Below are positions 29,690 to 41,725 of a DNA stretch of 64,000 bases, one piece after another. The stretch covers positions 57,943,091-58,007,090 of the forward strand of contig NC_067195.1 of the NCBI RefSeq assembly GCF_000699445.3, in the 5' to 3' direction. The stretch is from Schistosoma haematobium. Taxonomy: Eukaryota; Platyhelminthes; Trematoda; Strigeidida; Schistosomatidae. Numbering within the stretch: position 1 is the first letter of the stretch; each line of letters opens with the position of its first letter. The notes under the pieces are model-generated. The model searched no databases. It had not been told where the DNA came from and saw nothing but the letters and a program-made list of their open reading frames with translations. Both the position numbers and the translations under genes were made by a program.

Positions 29690-30234
29690 GGGGGAAGGCT
29701 AAAACGTGTGGAGATAGGCCTGACAACCTTATTTTGTAAATAGTTTTCAATGCTATTTGTATTTATTTTGTCAACCTTCCACTGTATGTATATTTAACAA
29801 TAAATGACTGTCACTGTTGTTTTAGTAAATGACCTTGAACACACTTTCCGTTGTTATTCTAACATAGCGTGACATATTCTTGCTGGCTAACATTTCTACT
29901 CACACATCCCTCGTTCTATTTTCGTTTGTGATTGAGTTAGCTGAAGTCTAAATCAAATATTATCATTATTTATAGACTGTAATTGGAATATATCACATTC
30001 TACGTGGGATTATATCACTAGAGAGTTCGTCAACCTGCTCAGAATCACCAAGCATTTATAATTGTGGATTTACATTACCGGACCTAATCAGAACACGCAA
30101 CGTTTGGTCAATTTAAATAACGTCCCAAATTTTTATTGTATTTGTAACAATTAACTGTATATATTAATATTACTATTGATCTTTAGTAACTTTGTTTATA
30201 CTTTTCGCGTTCATATCTATCAGGTCCACCACAA
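29690..30234 (+). repeat. 3' LTR of gypsy element 1
   Basis: Matches 24530-25074, differing near the end (ATCTATCAGG against ATCTGTCAGG). The right-arm solo LTR has the 3' LTR base at this position. Confidence 0.92.
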
Positions 30235-30247
30235 ACGTTTGGAAGTC

Positions 30248-31344
30248 GAACCTTCGAGGGTCACATGATTTAAACGGTTAGAAGACACAAACCATCAAAC
30301 TCAACCAAAATTCGTTCATGTAAACTTCACTAGTGCTGTTGCCGTGGAGGGTTATCTAACATCCAGTCACTTGAAGAAATTTGGGAACGCTATGTGGATA
30401 ATGCAGAATTTTCTACATTCAGAAGGCAGTCTCACAAGATAATCCTCAAGGAATCTCGCGAGATGTGCTTGCACGGAATGAACATTACTGTCCAAGTTAT
30501 TCCAAGAAACATGAGCCACAATAATGCAGTTTAAAGTAGTTGGGAGTCGAAGTTGAGAAAACAGTCATTAAGGCTTGAGAATATCTTGGTCCCAAAAGTG
30601 GTGCAGTCAAACCTCCCTTTCATGCTGGAATCCTTAAACATCTGAACAGGCCACATAATGCAAGGACCAAGCAGAAAAGCAAGTTGACAAAACGTGCAAT
30701 AGACAGAAACTACATATTCGGAAAATCTTGTATGGGAAGTTTTCCTGGTCATATGAGCAAGTTCCATTCAGGCGAACAGCACGATGACACACATGCATTT
30801 TGAATCGAAAGCGTTAACTGCTTATATGTGAGCACTGAGAGTTTACAACAGAAAAACGATGGATTGCGTGAAATGAGTAATGCTAATAATACTAACATGA
30901 TGGAAATGTCTGAAACATAGGCATCGCAAGTGTTCTAATGGGGTTCATCCACGGCTCAGTACAAGGATCTCTTTTATTTTTTAACCTAAATGACATTACT
31001 TCGCAGGCATCGCCTGAGCTATTGCGTATAGATGACGATGCGACACTGTGGCGAGGAGTTTACAACCAGGATCATGAGCCAGCAGGCCAACAGGATATGA
31101 CTCGATTTCAGAGTTGAGCGGATGACAGTTAGCTTCCTTTCTACACTTCAAAGTGTAAAGTGGTCCATCTGAGACATGTTGCGGATTACGCGAACAACTC
31201 AGGTAACTATTATCTAGAGGTTTATAGAGTAGAAAAAGATTTAGTAGTTTTTCCATCCTATATTCCAAACTCTTATAATGAATGCGACAAAAAATACTCC
31301 AGGGAAAACCTCGTAATAGTAACGTTGAAGAGACTTTTTGACCA
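30248..31344. other. Arm sequence without recognised genes
   Basis: 1.1 kb shared with 50928-52020 of the right arm at about 99% identity. Only short chance frames; nothing recognised. Confidence 0.5.
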
Positions 31345-33643
31345 GCTTGTCGTGCCGTACACCAGTTCAGCGGCGGAACATTGGATATCTGCCTTCAAGC
31401 TCGTTCGAATACTCAAGAGGGAGAGTGGTAAGGTTTCGTACCAATTGTCATTTTCTTGTGCTCGAAGAGCACTTTTAAGTTGGCGGTGAAACCTTTCAAC
31501 TAAACCATTAGAAGCTGGATGGTAGGTGGTAATGCGTATGCGTTCCGTACCAAGCAGCCGAGTAAGTGAGGAGAATAATGCGGACTCAAGTTGTTGTCCT
31601 CGGTCAGTCGTGACCGTCGAGGGCAACCATATAGAGCTATCCATCATTCTACAAAGCAGTGAGCAACTGTCTCCGCCGTGATGGGTATAGCTTCGGGCCA
31701 TCTGGTGAAGCGGTACGATGGGTCGAGGAAGACCGGTAGGAGTATCTCATAGGATGGTGCCAGAAGTCGTGGCTAGGGGTGCTTCCTGATACTGGAGGGA
31801 CGTAGAGTGTGGTGCTTTTGTACAGCTGGGATCGTTTACTTGCGCGGCGGCCATAGCAGGAAGATCGAGCACCGGTAGAGTAACTGCATTCGTTTAGATT
31901 CGTGATAGAGCATCGGCAACACAGTTCGACTTGCCTTTGATGTGACGAAGGTCTGTCGTGAACTGGGAGATATAGTCCAAATGTCTGCACTCTCGGGTGA
32001 GTAGCGGTCAGACTTGGTATGCAAAGCATACGTTAAGGGCTTATGGTCGGTGAATAAAATGAAATTGCGACCTTCTGTGTGCCGGAAATGCTTGATGGCG
32101 CAGCAGGCTGCTAGCAGCTCGCGACCAAAAGCGCTATATCTCGTCTCCGTGGGAGTAAGGCATCGTGAGGAAAACTCGAAGGGTTGCCAACTACCGGAGA
32201 TGTTTTGTTGCATGGCTGCTCCTATAGCAACATCGGATGCATCAACCGCTATACTAAGCGTGGCTGATGGATCGTGATAGGCGAGAAGAGTGGCTTGCAG
32301 AAGAGCCGTTTTGATCTTTGTGAATGCAGTACGTACAGAATCGTTCATTTCTAATCTGCGTGGGTTGCCGTGAAGTAAGTCGGTTAGTGGTCGTAACCGT
32401 TCTGCCGCGTGTAAGATGAGACGATGGTAGAAGTCAACCAAACCGAGAAAAGCCTTCAGTTCCTTGAGTTAGGACGGCACGTTGTACTCCTTTACTGCTT
32501 GCACTTTGTCCTCGCAAGGTAGAATACCCTCTTGCTTGATAACGTGACCCAGAAATATTAGTTCTCGTTTACCCAACTCGCACTTGTCCGGGTTAACTAC
32601 TGTTCCATTATCCGAAAGGCGTTGGAATAATAGCGTAAGATGTTGATAATGTTCATCTACGTTTGATGATGCTATTAGCAGGTCATCAATATAGACGTGA
32701 ACAAAATCTAGGTCTCGTACAGTGCTATCGATAAACCTTTGAAAAGTTTGAGCAGCATTCCGTAATCCAAAAGGTATTCGTAGGAACTCAAACAAACCGA
32801 AAGGAGTCGTGATACCAGTTTTTTCGATATCTTCAAGAGCTACTGGGATCTGATGATATGCTCGTACCAGGTCGATCTTAGAAAAGATAGTCGTGCCCTT
32901 GAGCGATGCCGTGATGTCGTGTATGTGGGGGATGGGGTAGCTATCAAAGCGCGTAACTACGTTTAGAGCTCGGTAGTCGCCTCATGGTCTCCAACTAACG
33001 CCGTCTTTTTTGCTCACCATGTGAAGAGGAGAGACCCATGGACTGTGAGAAGGACGAATAATACCAGTAGCTAGTAAATTGTCAAACTCACGTTTGGCGA
33101 AAGCTAATTTGTCCGGTGCAAAATCCGTGAGATCGTGCCGTGACTGGCGGTCCGCGGGTGACTATGTGGTGCACCACATGATTGGTCACCGATGGAAGCT
33201 CCTCGAGCGGTTTAGTGAGTACAGGGAATTTCTCGAATAAAGCGTGGAATTTATCGTCACGCGAGTAAAAAGTGCTGAGGGTTCGGTACACGTTCATGTG
33301 GGCTTTGCAGCCCATGAATTTACTGTTCGACGAAGTATCGATTAGCTGCAGCCTACGTGAATCGACAAGCAATTCATAGTGCTGTAGGAACATCAGCAAT
33401 GATGAACGCCCACAGATACCGTCGTCGGTTGCCCAGGTTGACCGCGAGTTGTCGTGTACCGTAGGTAGGAATGACTGAGCCATTCGCAGCACGTAGTCGA
33501 AGCACTGTGGCTTGTGACTTGCTGCAACCCCGTGATACGACAGAAACTTGGGCTCCTGTGTCGTGCACATAGAATAAGCAACCAACCTGGGGTGAAAGAC
33601 CGGTGAGTAAGGCCGCTTTAACTCGCCAGCGTTGGCGTTTCCC
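31345..33643 (-). pseudogene. Pol of gypsy element 2, heavily damaged
   Basis: Protease starts HDTGAQVSVV and loses the ILGADF region by a small deletion that shifts frame near 33375. Another shift lies near 33110-33140. RT retains [31 protein letters not shown] and YIDD (near 32689), but has TGA at 32982-32984 where WRPCGDY has Cys and TAA at 32469-32471. RNase H has VDASDVAIGA and YSAFGRELLA, then shifts. A deletion joins the PRPIVP motif that precedes integrase directly to FTRWPEA-type sequence (about 31700-31715), removing the zinc-binding domain and the first catalytic Asp. TTDRG and VERFHRQLK remain. Confidence 0.88.
33625..33643 (-). promoter_or_regulatory. -1 frameshift heptamer, element 2
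   Basis: On - GGGAAAC (33637-33643) is in slippery register with gag, and the -1 frame leads to the protease HDTGAQ. A small hairpin GCCA...TGGC directly abuts the heptamer, closer than is normal for a stimulatory structure. Confidence 0.65.
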
Positions 33644-34461
33644 GCCTCGGCGGGCGCCAGACCCGATGGACCTATGGAACCAGCACCAACTTTCATTCGC
33701 TTCCGAAGCCGCCTTTCGGCGTGGCTTGGAAGATGCCTTTTTGGGCGAGTGGTGACGGGTTTGCGAGAACTTGAGCGAGCTTGGGGGACGTAGGGTTGGG
33801 GTACGTTACAACGGTCTCGAAAACTAAGACGTGTGTGAATACACCCGTCCCTGTCGCCATGAGCTGAAGAGTGACCGGCGTCCATGTCTACTTTAGGACG
33901 TGCCGTTGAAGCAACTACATAGCTGTGTCTGTTACTAGTCCTCGCCAAAATTCTGTCTGCTATGAGGACTACCTGGTTAAGCGGTGAGTCCTCGAGCAGG
34001 GCCGTCACAGTAGGTTGGATGTGGGCTGGTAATGACTCGAGCCACAATTCCTTTACTATCTCCGAGTCAGATGCTGTTGATCCTGCAAGAGATTGCAGGC
34101 GCGTGAGGTGGTGGCTTGGTTTAGCATCACCCGGGGGGTGACGTGCTAACAATGTCCTCAATCGTTCCTCCCTCGATGGGAGGAAGTGTCGGAGAATTAC
34201 CTCTTTGAGGCGATCGTGAACATTAGGCACGTTGGAATTGAGGAAAACCTTACGTACAGCTACTAAATGGTCCCCGGGTAGTGATTGGAGAGCGAAGGCG
34301 TACTTTTGCCTTTGGCTCGTAATGCGACGAGTCTCAAACTGAGACTCTAATGCAGCAAACCAAACCTCTGGGTCGTAGGGAATGAATGATACAGGTCGAA
34401 AGTGAATGGCCTGTACGTCTGAGTCTATGACATTAATACTATTCTTGTCGCTATCCGTCAT
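33637..34461 (-). CDS. Gag of gypsy element 2
   Basis: Starts at MTDSDKNSINVID (ATG at 34459-34461) and reads to the shift heptamer. The segment VWFAALESQFETRRITSQRQ through LPGDHLVAVRKVF and HPPGDAKPSHHLTRLQSLAG is the same Gag domain as in elements 1 and 3. The expected CHCC knuckle cannot be recognised. The gag frame has no stop after the heptamer and runs on to 33088, because a later deletion puts pol sequence back into this frame. The element is defective. Confidence 0.75.
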
Positions 34462-34599
34462 GTCGAGTATATTATATATCAAAAGATAAAATGAAAATAT
34501 ACGACAGACGTGGATAGATAAACTATAGACTCGCCGAATTGACTTCTTTGGAAGCTTAGACCAGAGGTTGGAGCGTGTTCCAAAATTTGGCTCACCAGT

Positions 34600-34956
34600 T
34601 GTAGCGTGGCGTCGAGTCCCAGTTGACTATGAACACCGCTACCAAGGAACACGTGCCAAAGAAATCAGAAGGCGTAGGTTGAACGTAACCAGATTTATTT
34701 CGTTGGCGATCTCGTGGTATCGAACGAATAGCAAGATCGTGCCAAGAAATGGTACAAGCGGAAACAGGAAAGTGGAGTACGTGCGAACGAAGCTAAGAAC
34801 CGCGGAATAATGATGGAAGGTAATGGAAGCACAAAATGGCTGTAATTAGCACGGTTAAACAAAAGCACGTTTAAACAAGTACTGGTATAGTTGGTTATAA
34901 TAATGATTGTTTTCATTAAACCAGTCGTGTTCTCGTGATAAAAGTGAGTCACAACA
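34600..34956 (-). repeat. 5' LTR of gypsy element 2
   Basis: 357 bp. On - it begins TGTTGTGACTCACTTTTATC and ends GACGCCACGCTACA (TG...CA). Its partner at 48768-49124 in the right arm is near identical. Confidence 0.92.
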
Positions 34957-36060
34957 GACTGATGACCGTGGTCAAACTAATGAAGAAGATTACTGGGGCT
35001 GTCATTTTTCGTCGACTTGAAGGGGTATTAAATCTTCACAGTGATGGGAATCGGAAAGTTTAACACAGGTCACTTGATATGCCATTCCTATCTTTAATGA
35101 CTGAAGGTTGAAACACCATAAAGCGCCAGATCCGACCTGTGCGTTGCGTCTAGTATTCGTAAGGGTAAAACATTATTCCGTTTCATATTCATACGTCAGA
35201 TATAATAATGCATAATTCTTATTAAAATTACAGCAGTGCAACTTCTGTTTTTCAAACCATAATCGGATACTTGACATTGTTTTGATTGCTGGATTTGTAG
35301 TGAGATATTGAACCCTCATAACACTAAAATCTCATGCAAAAAGAATAGGTAAATGAAGTCAAACTTTTGGGAAATATGCGAGACACTGATTAAAAATTCT
35401 GATGTCGATTCTCTGATGTTGCCACCGAGATTCACTCTTTTCAACCAGGATGATGAGACAATGAGGTATTTCGCCTAAATATCCATTGTGTGGCGATCAT
35501 TCGACTGATGTCGTAAGCGTAAAAATCCGACTTTGATAGTTTAATCGTGTTATACGAATTTCATCCCAGCGACTTTTGGGTCGTGCTTTACTTGTCGATA
35601 GTAAGACTGGTTGAAAAAGTAAAGTGATTTATTCACAACAGGACATCGGAGTATGAAAGAAGGCTGTAAGAGAGTGGCATCCGTCAAATCACCACGGCTT
35701 TCAGATCGAGGTCTTATACGCGGTCCAACTGGGTGGCTTCAAGCGGTGTCAGACATGGCTCAGAATAATAACCAGTGGCAGTTCTGGTGTAGTTCTTTAA
35801 TAATTTTAAAATGAACTCACCTGACTGAACGAAACTTTTTTCGGCCGTATTTTTAAATGAACTATATCCTTCGTCAAATACTATTTTCGTTTATCCAATT
35901 ATTGACTGAATGACTCACTTCGTTATTTCGTAATATCAGTTCATTTTTGTTGGACATCATTTTCGGTGCCCAAATTTATCCGAAAACACATATACTATAA
36001 ATAAGTAAGAAAAGTGGTGGAAGCTCACGTGTAAAGTATGGTTTACGGCTTTATACCTTT
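34957..36060. other. Arm sequence with a CR1-type 3' fragment
   Basis: Mirrored at 47664-48767. Around 35640-35830 (+) the frame GWLQAVSDMAQ is the C-terminal motif of a CR1-type element, related to the 12745-13190 copy. The rest holds nothing recognised. The arm ends about 180 bp before the PIGC start codon. Confidence 0.7.
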
Positions 36061-36241
36061 TCATGTTTACAGATAATAAGTTCTTTATGCGGTTGTTTCA
36101 ATCTTATAAATTGGTTTTATTCGTAAACCTAATTTTATTGTTTAAATACTTTCCACTCCACTTCTAGCATTCTCCGAGTGATTAAAATACATGTATCGGT
36201 TAGTGATTTTCTGGTGTGCGAAGATTGGTGAGTAAACAGCT

Positions 36242-39200
36242 ATGTTTGAGAACTCTCCTCCCACAAAAAAGTGGAACTACTGTCTATACAACAATCGTGG
36301 TCTACCTGATAATTATGTAGATTCAGATTTCTTGTCTGAATTAAAAGAGAACCGTTAGTTGCAATTAATTTATCTGGTTATCAAGAAATAGTGTTTCTAC
36401 CCAAACTTCGAGCACGTGATGTTATAATCGCTGCTGGCAGCATTTATCAACAACTCTGTTGGTATGTTTTATTCATCTCTACTTTAGTACAGTTTGTCTT
36501 TGTTTGTAATTATCTACTTTTATCTACTGTTCGGCTGGATTTCTCCACAGTATCTCAATCTTTACCTTTTCTTGTTTATAACTATTGGATATGCCTTGTT
36601 TTGGTCAATGAAAGAGGAAAATGAAAGACAATTTCATAAAGGTAACTATAAGCTTCACGTAAGTTCGATTTTATATGTTAAGGTTTTATGAATAAATACT
36701 TATAAACTGTAAGACAAATTAGAATTTAACTAATTACCCACATGTTACTCTGGAATATTGTAGCTTTTTAATAAGGCTTAAACAGTTCATGGTGATGAGA
36801 AACACTACATTCTTGGTGCTTCAATATCTATAATATTATGGGGGTTAAGTTTAATTGGGACTAACAATCCGACATTTCTACCCCTTGTGACCTTAGTTTG
36901 TACATAAACTTCCTGTTGATAAGGGAATATTAATGTAATAGATAATAATAGCAGATGATCTACATATGATTACAAGTCAGAAATCTGTTCAGCTTTTAGC
37001 GTTTAATTTACTGAGTGACAAGTAGCCTACCTGTGGAAAGATGAGCAAATATCTAGTTATGAACACAAAAGCAATCTGCAAGTCTGAGTACACTCTTATC
37101 TAGAAGATCCTCAGTGATCTGACCAATAAGTCATCGATTGTCAGTCGACGGAAAAGAATCTTGACTGATAGTTAATGAGCAATATATGACATGGGTGAGT
37201 GATGGCTGCTCACGAGATTGAGTTATTGACATAAGTCCCTGATTAATTTAAGATCAAAGATAAGACCACTATGCAAATGAGTAGGCCATTTGCATAGTAA
37301 GTCGATATCCATACATATGAGATATCAATATTAAATAAATAAAATTTCACAGGTAATTGAACGGAACCACTTTGTACATCACTCGATTAAGGTAGTTATT
37401 AGGTCAAATCTTCGGCATTATCTCAGCTTTTAAATTGAAAATAGACATATTGGACTATAATGCTAAAAATTATACATGATCTTTTGAAATTCTACTTGGT
37501 TATGCAAAAGAGTCGACTACACGTAAAAGTGACTCAGTGAAGTTTACCGATTTCCTCTGCTTTTGCGTCAACCATTGTCTAATCTAAGTAGACAGCTGAT
37601 GTGAATCATAGGATATTTCGAGATATATCCTTACTGCTAACCTAACAGTATCATCACTACACTTGATACTTTCGTATATGAGTACTGAAGTTTCCTTCTG
37701 TTGTTATATATCACTTATGATTTTTATTTTCAGTCATACCTGAAATCAAGTCGGGCATGGTATTTTTTACATTTTGCTTTCTGCTTGCTCCTGTTCTGCA
37801 CTCTCTCCTATCGAGCGTAAGCACGGACTCTATATACGCCATGTGTACTTTTTTTCTTCTTGTGTATTGGACATGTTTTGATTATAAGACTCATTGGAAA
37901 GGTCATCCTCGAAAGCCTGGGTCGAATACTATTTCTCTGAGTTCTGCTTTGTTAGCTGCTCTCTGCTTGGCTAGTCGTTTACCTGACCCTTATCATACTT
38001 TCGCATTGCTTTCCACTGCCGTCACTTTACTAGCATTATGGCCAGCATTAACAAGAAGGTTTCGCGTAAGTACAGCTACCTTTGTTTCAAATGATTGCTA
38101 CTGTTTATATTGTATATTTTCAATGTTTTTCATTTCAATGCAAATGTTGATAGGTTAAGCAGATGAAACTGTGTGTGGAGCATTGGACAGCATAGACTAA
38201 TCCAAATTACTTCTATTATTGATTTCACAGGTAAATAAACTTTAGGGTAACCGATCAGTCTGTTCTGGCATATGTCCGGTTCACCTCAATATTGCCGTTG
38301 AGTCATAAGCATTATAAGCAGATTTACAAGGTATCTAGATGGATAATGCGGTGGCGTTTGAAGTGAATTGTGCTGGGTTCAAGTCCCGAGGTGAACATCA
38401 ACTCTGATGCAGGTACATCCAACTGACGAGCTCCAAGTGTGGAGAAACACGCTCTAGATTGCACTGCTAACTACCATCTAACTCTGCTGATAATTTTAAC
38501 CTATATTTTTTAAAATTTTGCATCAACAATTCCTATAGTCTGAAATATCTAGTGTTTACACTTGTGTAAACGAATAAAACTAATAACCGATTTGGTGGGC
38601 TAATATCTCTTAGCCTTATTTGACCATCCTTACAGTCATCATTTCCTAATCTTGTTACTCCCTTTTTTAGACTTCCAGAATGTCATACTAACACATGATT
38701 CGTTCACTGCAGTCGGTACCAAACGACTGAACGGTTTACCCGAAATTTTATTATTAAATTAAATAATTTTATCCAGTAGACCCACCACACGATTGGTCCT
38801 CCAAAGAAACCTTTTAATCAAATAGGCAGTATACGCTTAATTATTTTTACCCTTAAATGCTGCGCTTCATATTCATAGAACAGAGCACAGCCAGTCACTG
38901 GACAGTATAATTTTCCTTTCATTAGCAAGAGAATATCTAGCGGGTAGCACAACTACGGTATGTTAGTGAACACCAAAGGTCTCTGTATGCAGATTTCGCG
39001 CACAATAAGTCTGCTATAACTGGCTCATAAATTCGTCCACTTCATTCTCCACTCTAAAACTGGCATCAGCGCAAAGTGGTGGATAATGTAAATGTGGCAT
39101 TACTCAATTGCTAACGCCATAGTTAATATTTTCACATCTTACCCCGATATTCGGAAAGCCATATTTTTCACGATAGTCTTGTAGAATTATGTTGTCTGTA

Positions 39201-41665
39201 GGCCCCAATGTGTTTTATAAAAGCATCTATTCATCTGTGTGATCATGACTGAAGCGTCTTTAGTAGCAAGGTACGCATCCTCAGAATTCCATAAGGTTTC
39301 CTATTTGACATAGTGAATCCCAATTTTCAAACCAAGGATTACAGTTGTATGGGATCGGTAAGTATGGTTGTAGCGCCTTTGCCTCGTATATCAATCATCT
39401 ATGCAACTGTTATTATATAAATCCTAACGGTGTTTGAAATCAGAAGGCAATGAGAAGCGGCAACTACAATTTATTAGCGGATAGCACGGATCACAAACCT
39501 ATAAGCACACTGAGCGAATTTGTGTATGCGAGCAAATACAGAGGCAAATTTATAGTCAAATCTAATAGGGCGCAGCTAGGTAAGGCGAAGGCTAATAATA
39601 TGATTTGAGTACATATATACATGAGGAAAGAGAACGAATCATCGAGTGATATGTAAGCGATCAACATTTAAGCTAGAAAGAGATATGTGTGTAGGCTGTC
39701 ATGTGATCAAGCGTACACGTTTATACAGATAAGATAGTGATCATAATAGTAGAAAGAAATATGCGAATTGTTACTGTTCGAATACCATTGTCTGTTGAGT
39801 TAATAAAAGGGCTTAAACAAAATTAATCATAATCGAGATTGATTGTAAGAGTTGCTATATGGTTTTGTTGTATAGTCTATCAAAGATAATTTCGACACAT
39901 CCCAGTGTAGGGATACAGCTTTCAATGTTTTCGAAATCCAGTAAATTAGGAGAATTTAAGAGCATTTTTCGTGTAGTGAGTTTAGTTAGAGCTGTAGTTT
40001 TAGTTTAACTTAATGAAGTTTGTGTACAAATATTAATACGTATAGTACAATAGACAGTTGCATAACCGAATCAAAACAGTGAAGGTCCAAAACGTTGTCT
40101 CACGCGTTTTTATGTGAAGCAAATTGTGTACATCGTTTAAGTATTAGAAAATCTGTACAAATTTGTTCATACTGCAGTAGAATAAGTTTCTTAGCGCTGA
40201 CATGTAAGAAGACTATAAATCCTAGATTGAGAAAGCCACTTAATCGTCCTGTTTCAATAATTCTGCTTAACAACAGGTACGACGTGGTAGACGAAGAATT
40301 AATCATACTACAAATACTAAAATGAAGATAATCGAAGTGTTTGACTAACATTGTTAAAAGTTTGGATACTATTATGTCTAGAACTTAGATTCTTTGATAT
40401 ACCACGTACAACTTGAGCACTCGAACGCTAGAACCCTCCAAGCTGCAAATGAGAAGACGAGTGAGAAGAATGCCATTCCAAAGTGTCAAATATAGTACAA
40501 AACTCCCAGGTATTTATAGTTTTTAGTGAAGGCGAAATCATCATTATAGTTATCCAGTCAGTGAACAGTGGTTTTTATTATTTGTCTAATAGGGAAGGTA
40601 TACGCAGAGATCCTGGAATGTTCTTCCAAAGGATGACTAGATGGAATGTCTTCGGCACTTTCTGAGCTTCCTCGAGTTCACCCATGGGTCAACCTCACAG
40701 TTACTCAACTCAATATTAGGCAAATCAATTTCATGTCTCAAAAGACAACGTCATTTATTATACAAAAAAACAGTATACAGGGCAATCAATTACATACATT
40801 TATTCCATAATTCATGTGACACCAACCTAAATGTAGTTTCTAATTCACTGAAGCTAATTAATCTACAAAATACATAAAGATAGCACAAAAAGACGTTCTC
40901 TAAAATACTTTTATATTGTTATTGACTTTTATTCGCATTTCAGAATAATGGAGGTGATGGAGCACAAATATGCTTAACCATATTATCTGGTTCTACAATT
41001 CTTCTGACTGCCTGGCCGATAGTTTACAGTGGAGTATCATTCGAATATAGATGCATCTTCCTTTGCGCACTCATAACATCTACTCTGTGTATTAATTTTG
41101 TTGGACCGTGCTACTTATTAAGAATGCAAAAAATTAAAAGGTTTGTGAGTCAATCAAATGTCGAATTCCAAGTTGCATTTTTCATTGTAACTTATTTTTC
41201 TTACAAGTTCTAAATACTCATAACTTGTTAAGCCGTTGTAAAATTCAGTATTTTAATCTTCTAGAGACTTTCCATGTCAAAACATGAGTTTTTTTATCAT
41301 ATGATCCTGCACCAGTTACAAACAATCTATCATTTGACATCGGTTGAATAGAAACTTAGTAGTCTTTGGTAGAAAATGTCACGTCATTGTAGATGTTTGA
41401 GACCTTTATTGTGTACATTATGATTCTAGTACCATTAGTTTCCACAATGATGCTTGTGTGTGTTTAGGGTCGGTTTGTTTATATAAACAAGCTACTGTTT
41501 AAAATAAGTGCTCCATTAAAAACTGCACTGACACGAGCACAATAAACGATATAGACCCTGAAAAAAATTTAATATTGTGTGATCACAATCCCTCACAAAT
41601 TTTCGATTTTGTTTCTTCCTAACAGGACTATCCATGGACCGTGGGATGAAGCTGTCATAGAATAA
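36242..41665 (+). CDS. PIGC: Phosphatidylinositol N-acetylglucosaminyltransferase subunit C (6 exons)
   Basis: Exons: 36242-36353, 36392-36461, 36493-36641, 37734-38065, 40944-41140, 41626-41665; all introns are GT-AG and all phases join. Together they encode 299 aa, against 297 for human PIGC. Recognised matches: LPDNYVDSDFLSELKEN at the N-terminus, IYQQLC across the second intron, VSTDSIYAM, ASRLPDPYHTFALLS, ALWPALTR and the C-terminal IHGPWDEAVIE. It is a multi-pass ER membrane subunit of the complex that transfers GlcNAc to phosphatidylinositol, the first step of GPI-anchor synthesis. Introns 1 and 2 are only 38 and 31 nt. The gene lies wholly in the inverted-repeat spacer and converges on MRPL49. 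It appears intact. The 5' end of exon 2 was chosen by phase and family length; a second acceptor at 36412 would also keep phase. Confidence 0.9.
36642..37733 (+). other. PIGC intron 3
   Basis: 1092 nt between GGTAACTATA (donor side) and TTTTATTTTCAG (acceptor). No nested element recognised. Confidence 0.75.
38066..40943 (+). other. PIGC intron 4
   Basis: 2878 nt, donor GTAAGT, acceptor CGCATTTCAG. It holds the hammerhead SINE at 38320-38500 and otherwise unrecognised AT-rich sequence with short chance frames. Confidence 0.8.
38320..38500 (+). repeat. Sm-alpha-like SINE with degenerate hammerhead, in PIGC intron 4
   Basis: A tRNA-like head has a good B-box (GGGTTCAAGTCCC) and is followed by GTGAACATCAACTCTG and TACATCCAACTGACGAG. 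The hammerhead core CTGACGA (38423-38429) is a permitted CUGANGA. Stem II can form as CTCC/GGAG, but the 3' core reads AAAC with the G12 position missing or mispaired, and the cleavage triplet reads CTC instead of GTC. Probably inactive. It is in sense orientation with PIGC. Confidence 0.75.
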
Positions 41666-41666
41666 A
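41661..41666 (+). promoter_or_regulatory. PIGC poly(A) signal overlapping the stop codon
   Basis: AATAAA spans the last coding bases and the TAA stop (41663-41665). If used, the PIGC 3' UTR is only some 15-30 nt. Confidence 0.6.
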
Positions 41667-41688
41667 ATTTTGTATAGCGAGAACATTG

Positions 41689-41694
41689 TTTATT
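41689..41694 (-). promoter_or_regulatory. MRPL49 poly(A) signal
   Basis: TTTATT on + is AATAAA on -, 32 nt after the MRPL49 stop. Cleavage would fall near 41665-41680, at the end of PIGC. Confidence 0.6.
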
Positions 41695-41725
41695 TAGTAT
41701 ATACATGATTACTTTTGTACAACTC

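Larger units (their letters stand above)
24530..30234 (+). mobile_element. Ty3/gypsy retrotransposon 1 (CsRn1-like), both LTRs present
   Basis: Order: LTR, primer-binding site TGGTGAGCC (25080-25088), gag, pol (protease, RT, RNase H, integrase), LTR. The LTRs are 545 bp (24530-25074 and 29690-30234) and differ by about one base by eye, so insertion was recent. TGGAAGTC flanks both sides (24521-24528 and 30240-30247), a possible target duplication, longer than the usual 4-6 bp. The same site in the right arm holds one LTR only. pol is broken, so the copy is not autonomous. Confidence 0.92.
31345..34956 (-). mobile_element. Ty3/gypsy retrotransposon 2 (CsRn1/Boudicca-like), 3' truncated
   Basis: Reads on -: LTR 34600-34956, spacer AC, primer-binding site TGGTGAGCC (34589-34597), gag, pol, ending abruptly inside integrase near 31345 after a YGTT motif. 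No 3' LTR is present in this arm. Beyond the break the sequence matches the right arm at about 50930, so the end of the element, its 3' LTR and about 1.8 kb of flank were lost together. The right arm keeps a solo LTR of the same element flanked by the target duplication AGTC. Confidence 0.9.
20901..36060 (+). repeat. Left arm of large inverted repeat
   Basis: This region is the reverse complement of 47665-56199. Matching positions sum to 77099 for 20901-24529, to 82259 for 30235-31268, and to about 83724 for 34600-36060. The 5160 bp step equals one gypsy element minus an LTR. Identity is near complete over about 6.7 kb of shared sequence, with rare substitutions and 1-2 bp indels (for example a T5/T6 run near 24325). 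The 1465 bp step marks element 2 and a deletion. Confidence 0.92.

Noticed and set aside
33088..33636. Long C-terminal extension of Gag in element 2
   Set aside because: The extension is pol and out-of-frame sequence joined by a deletion; it includes an HHIVTRGPP segment belonging to pol.
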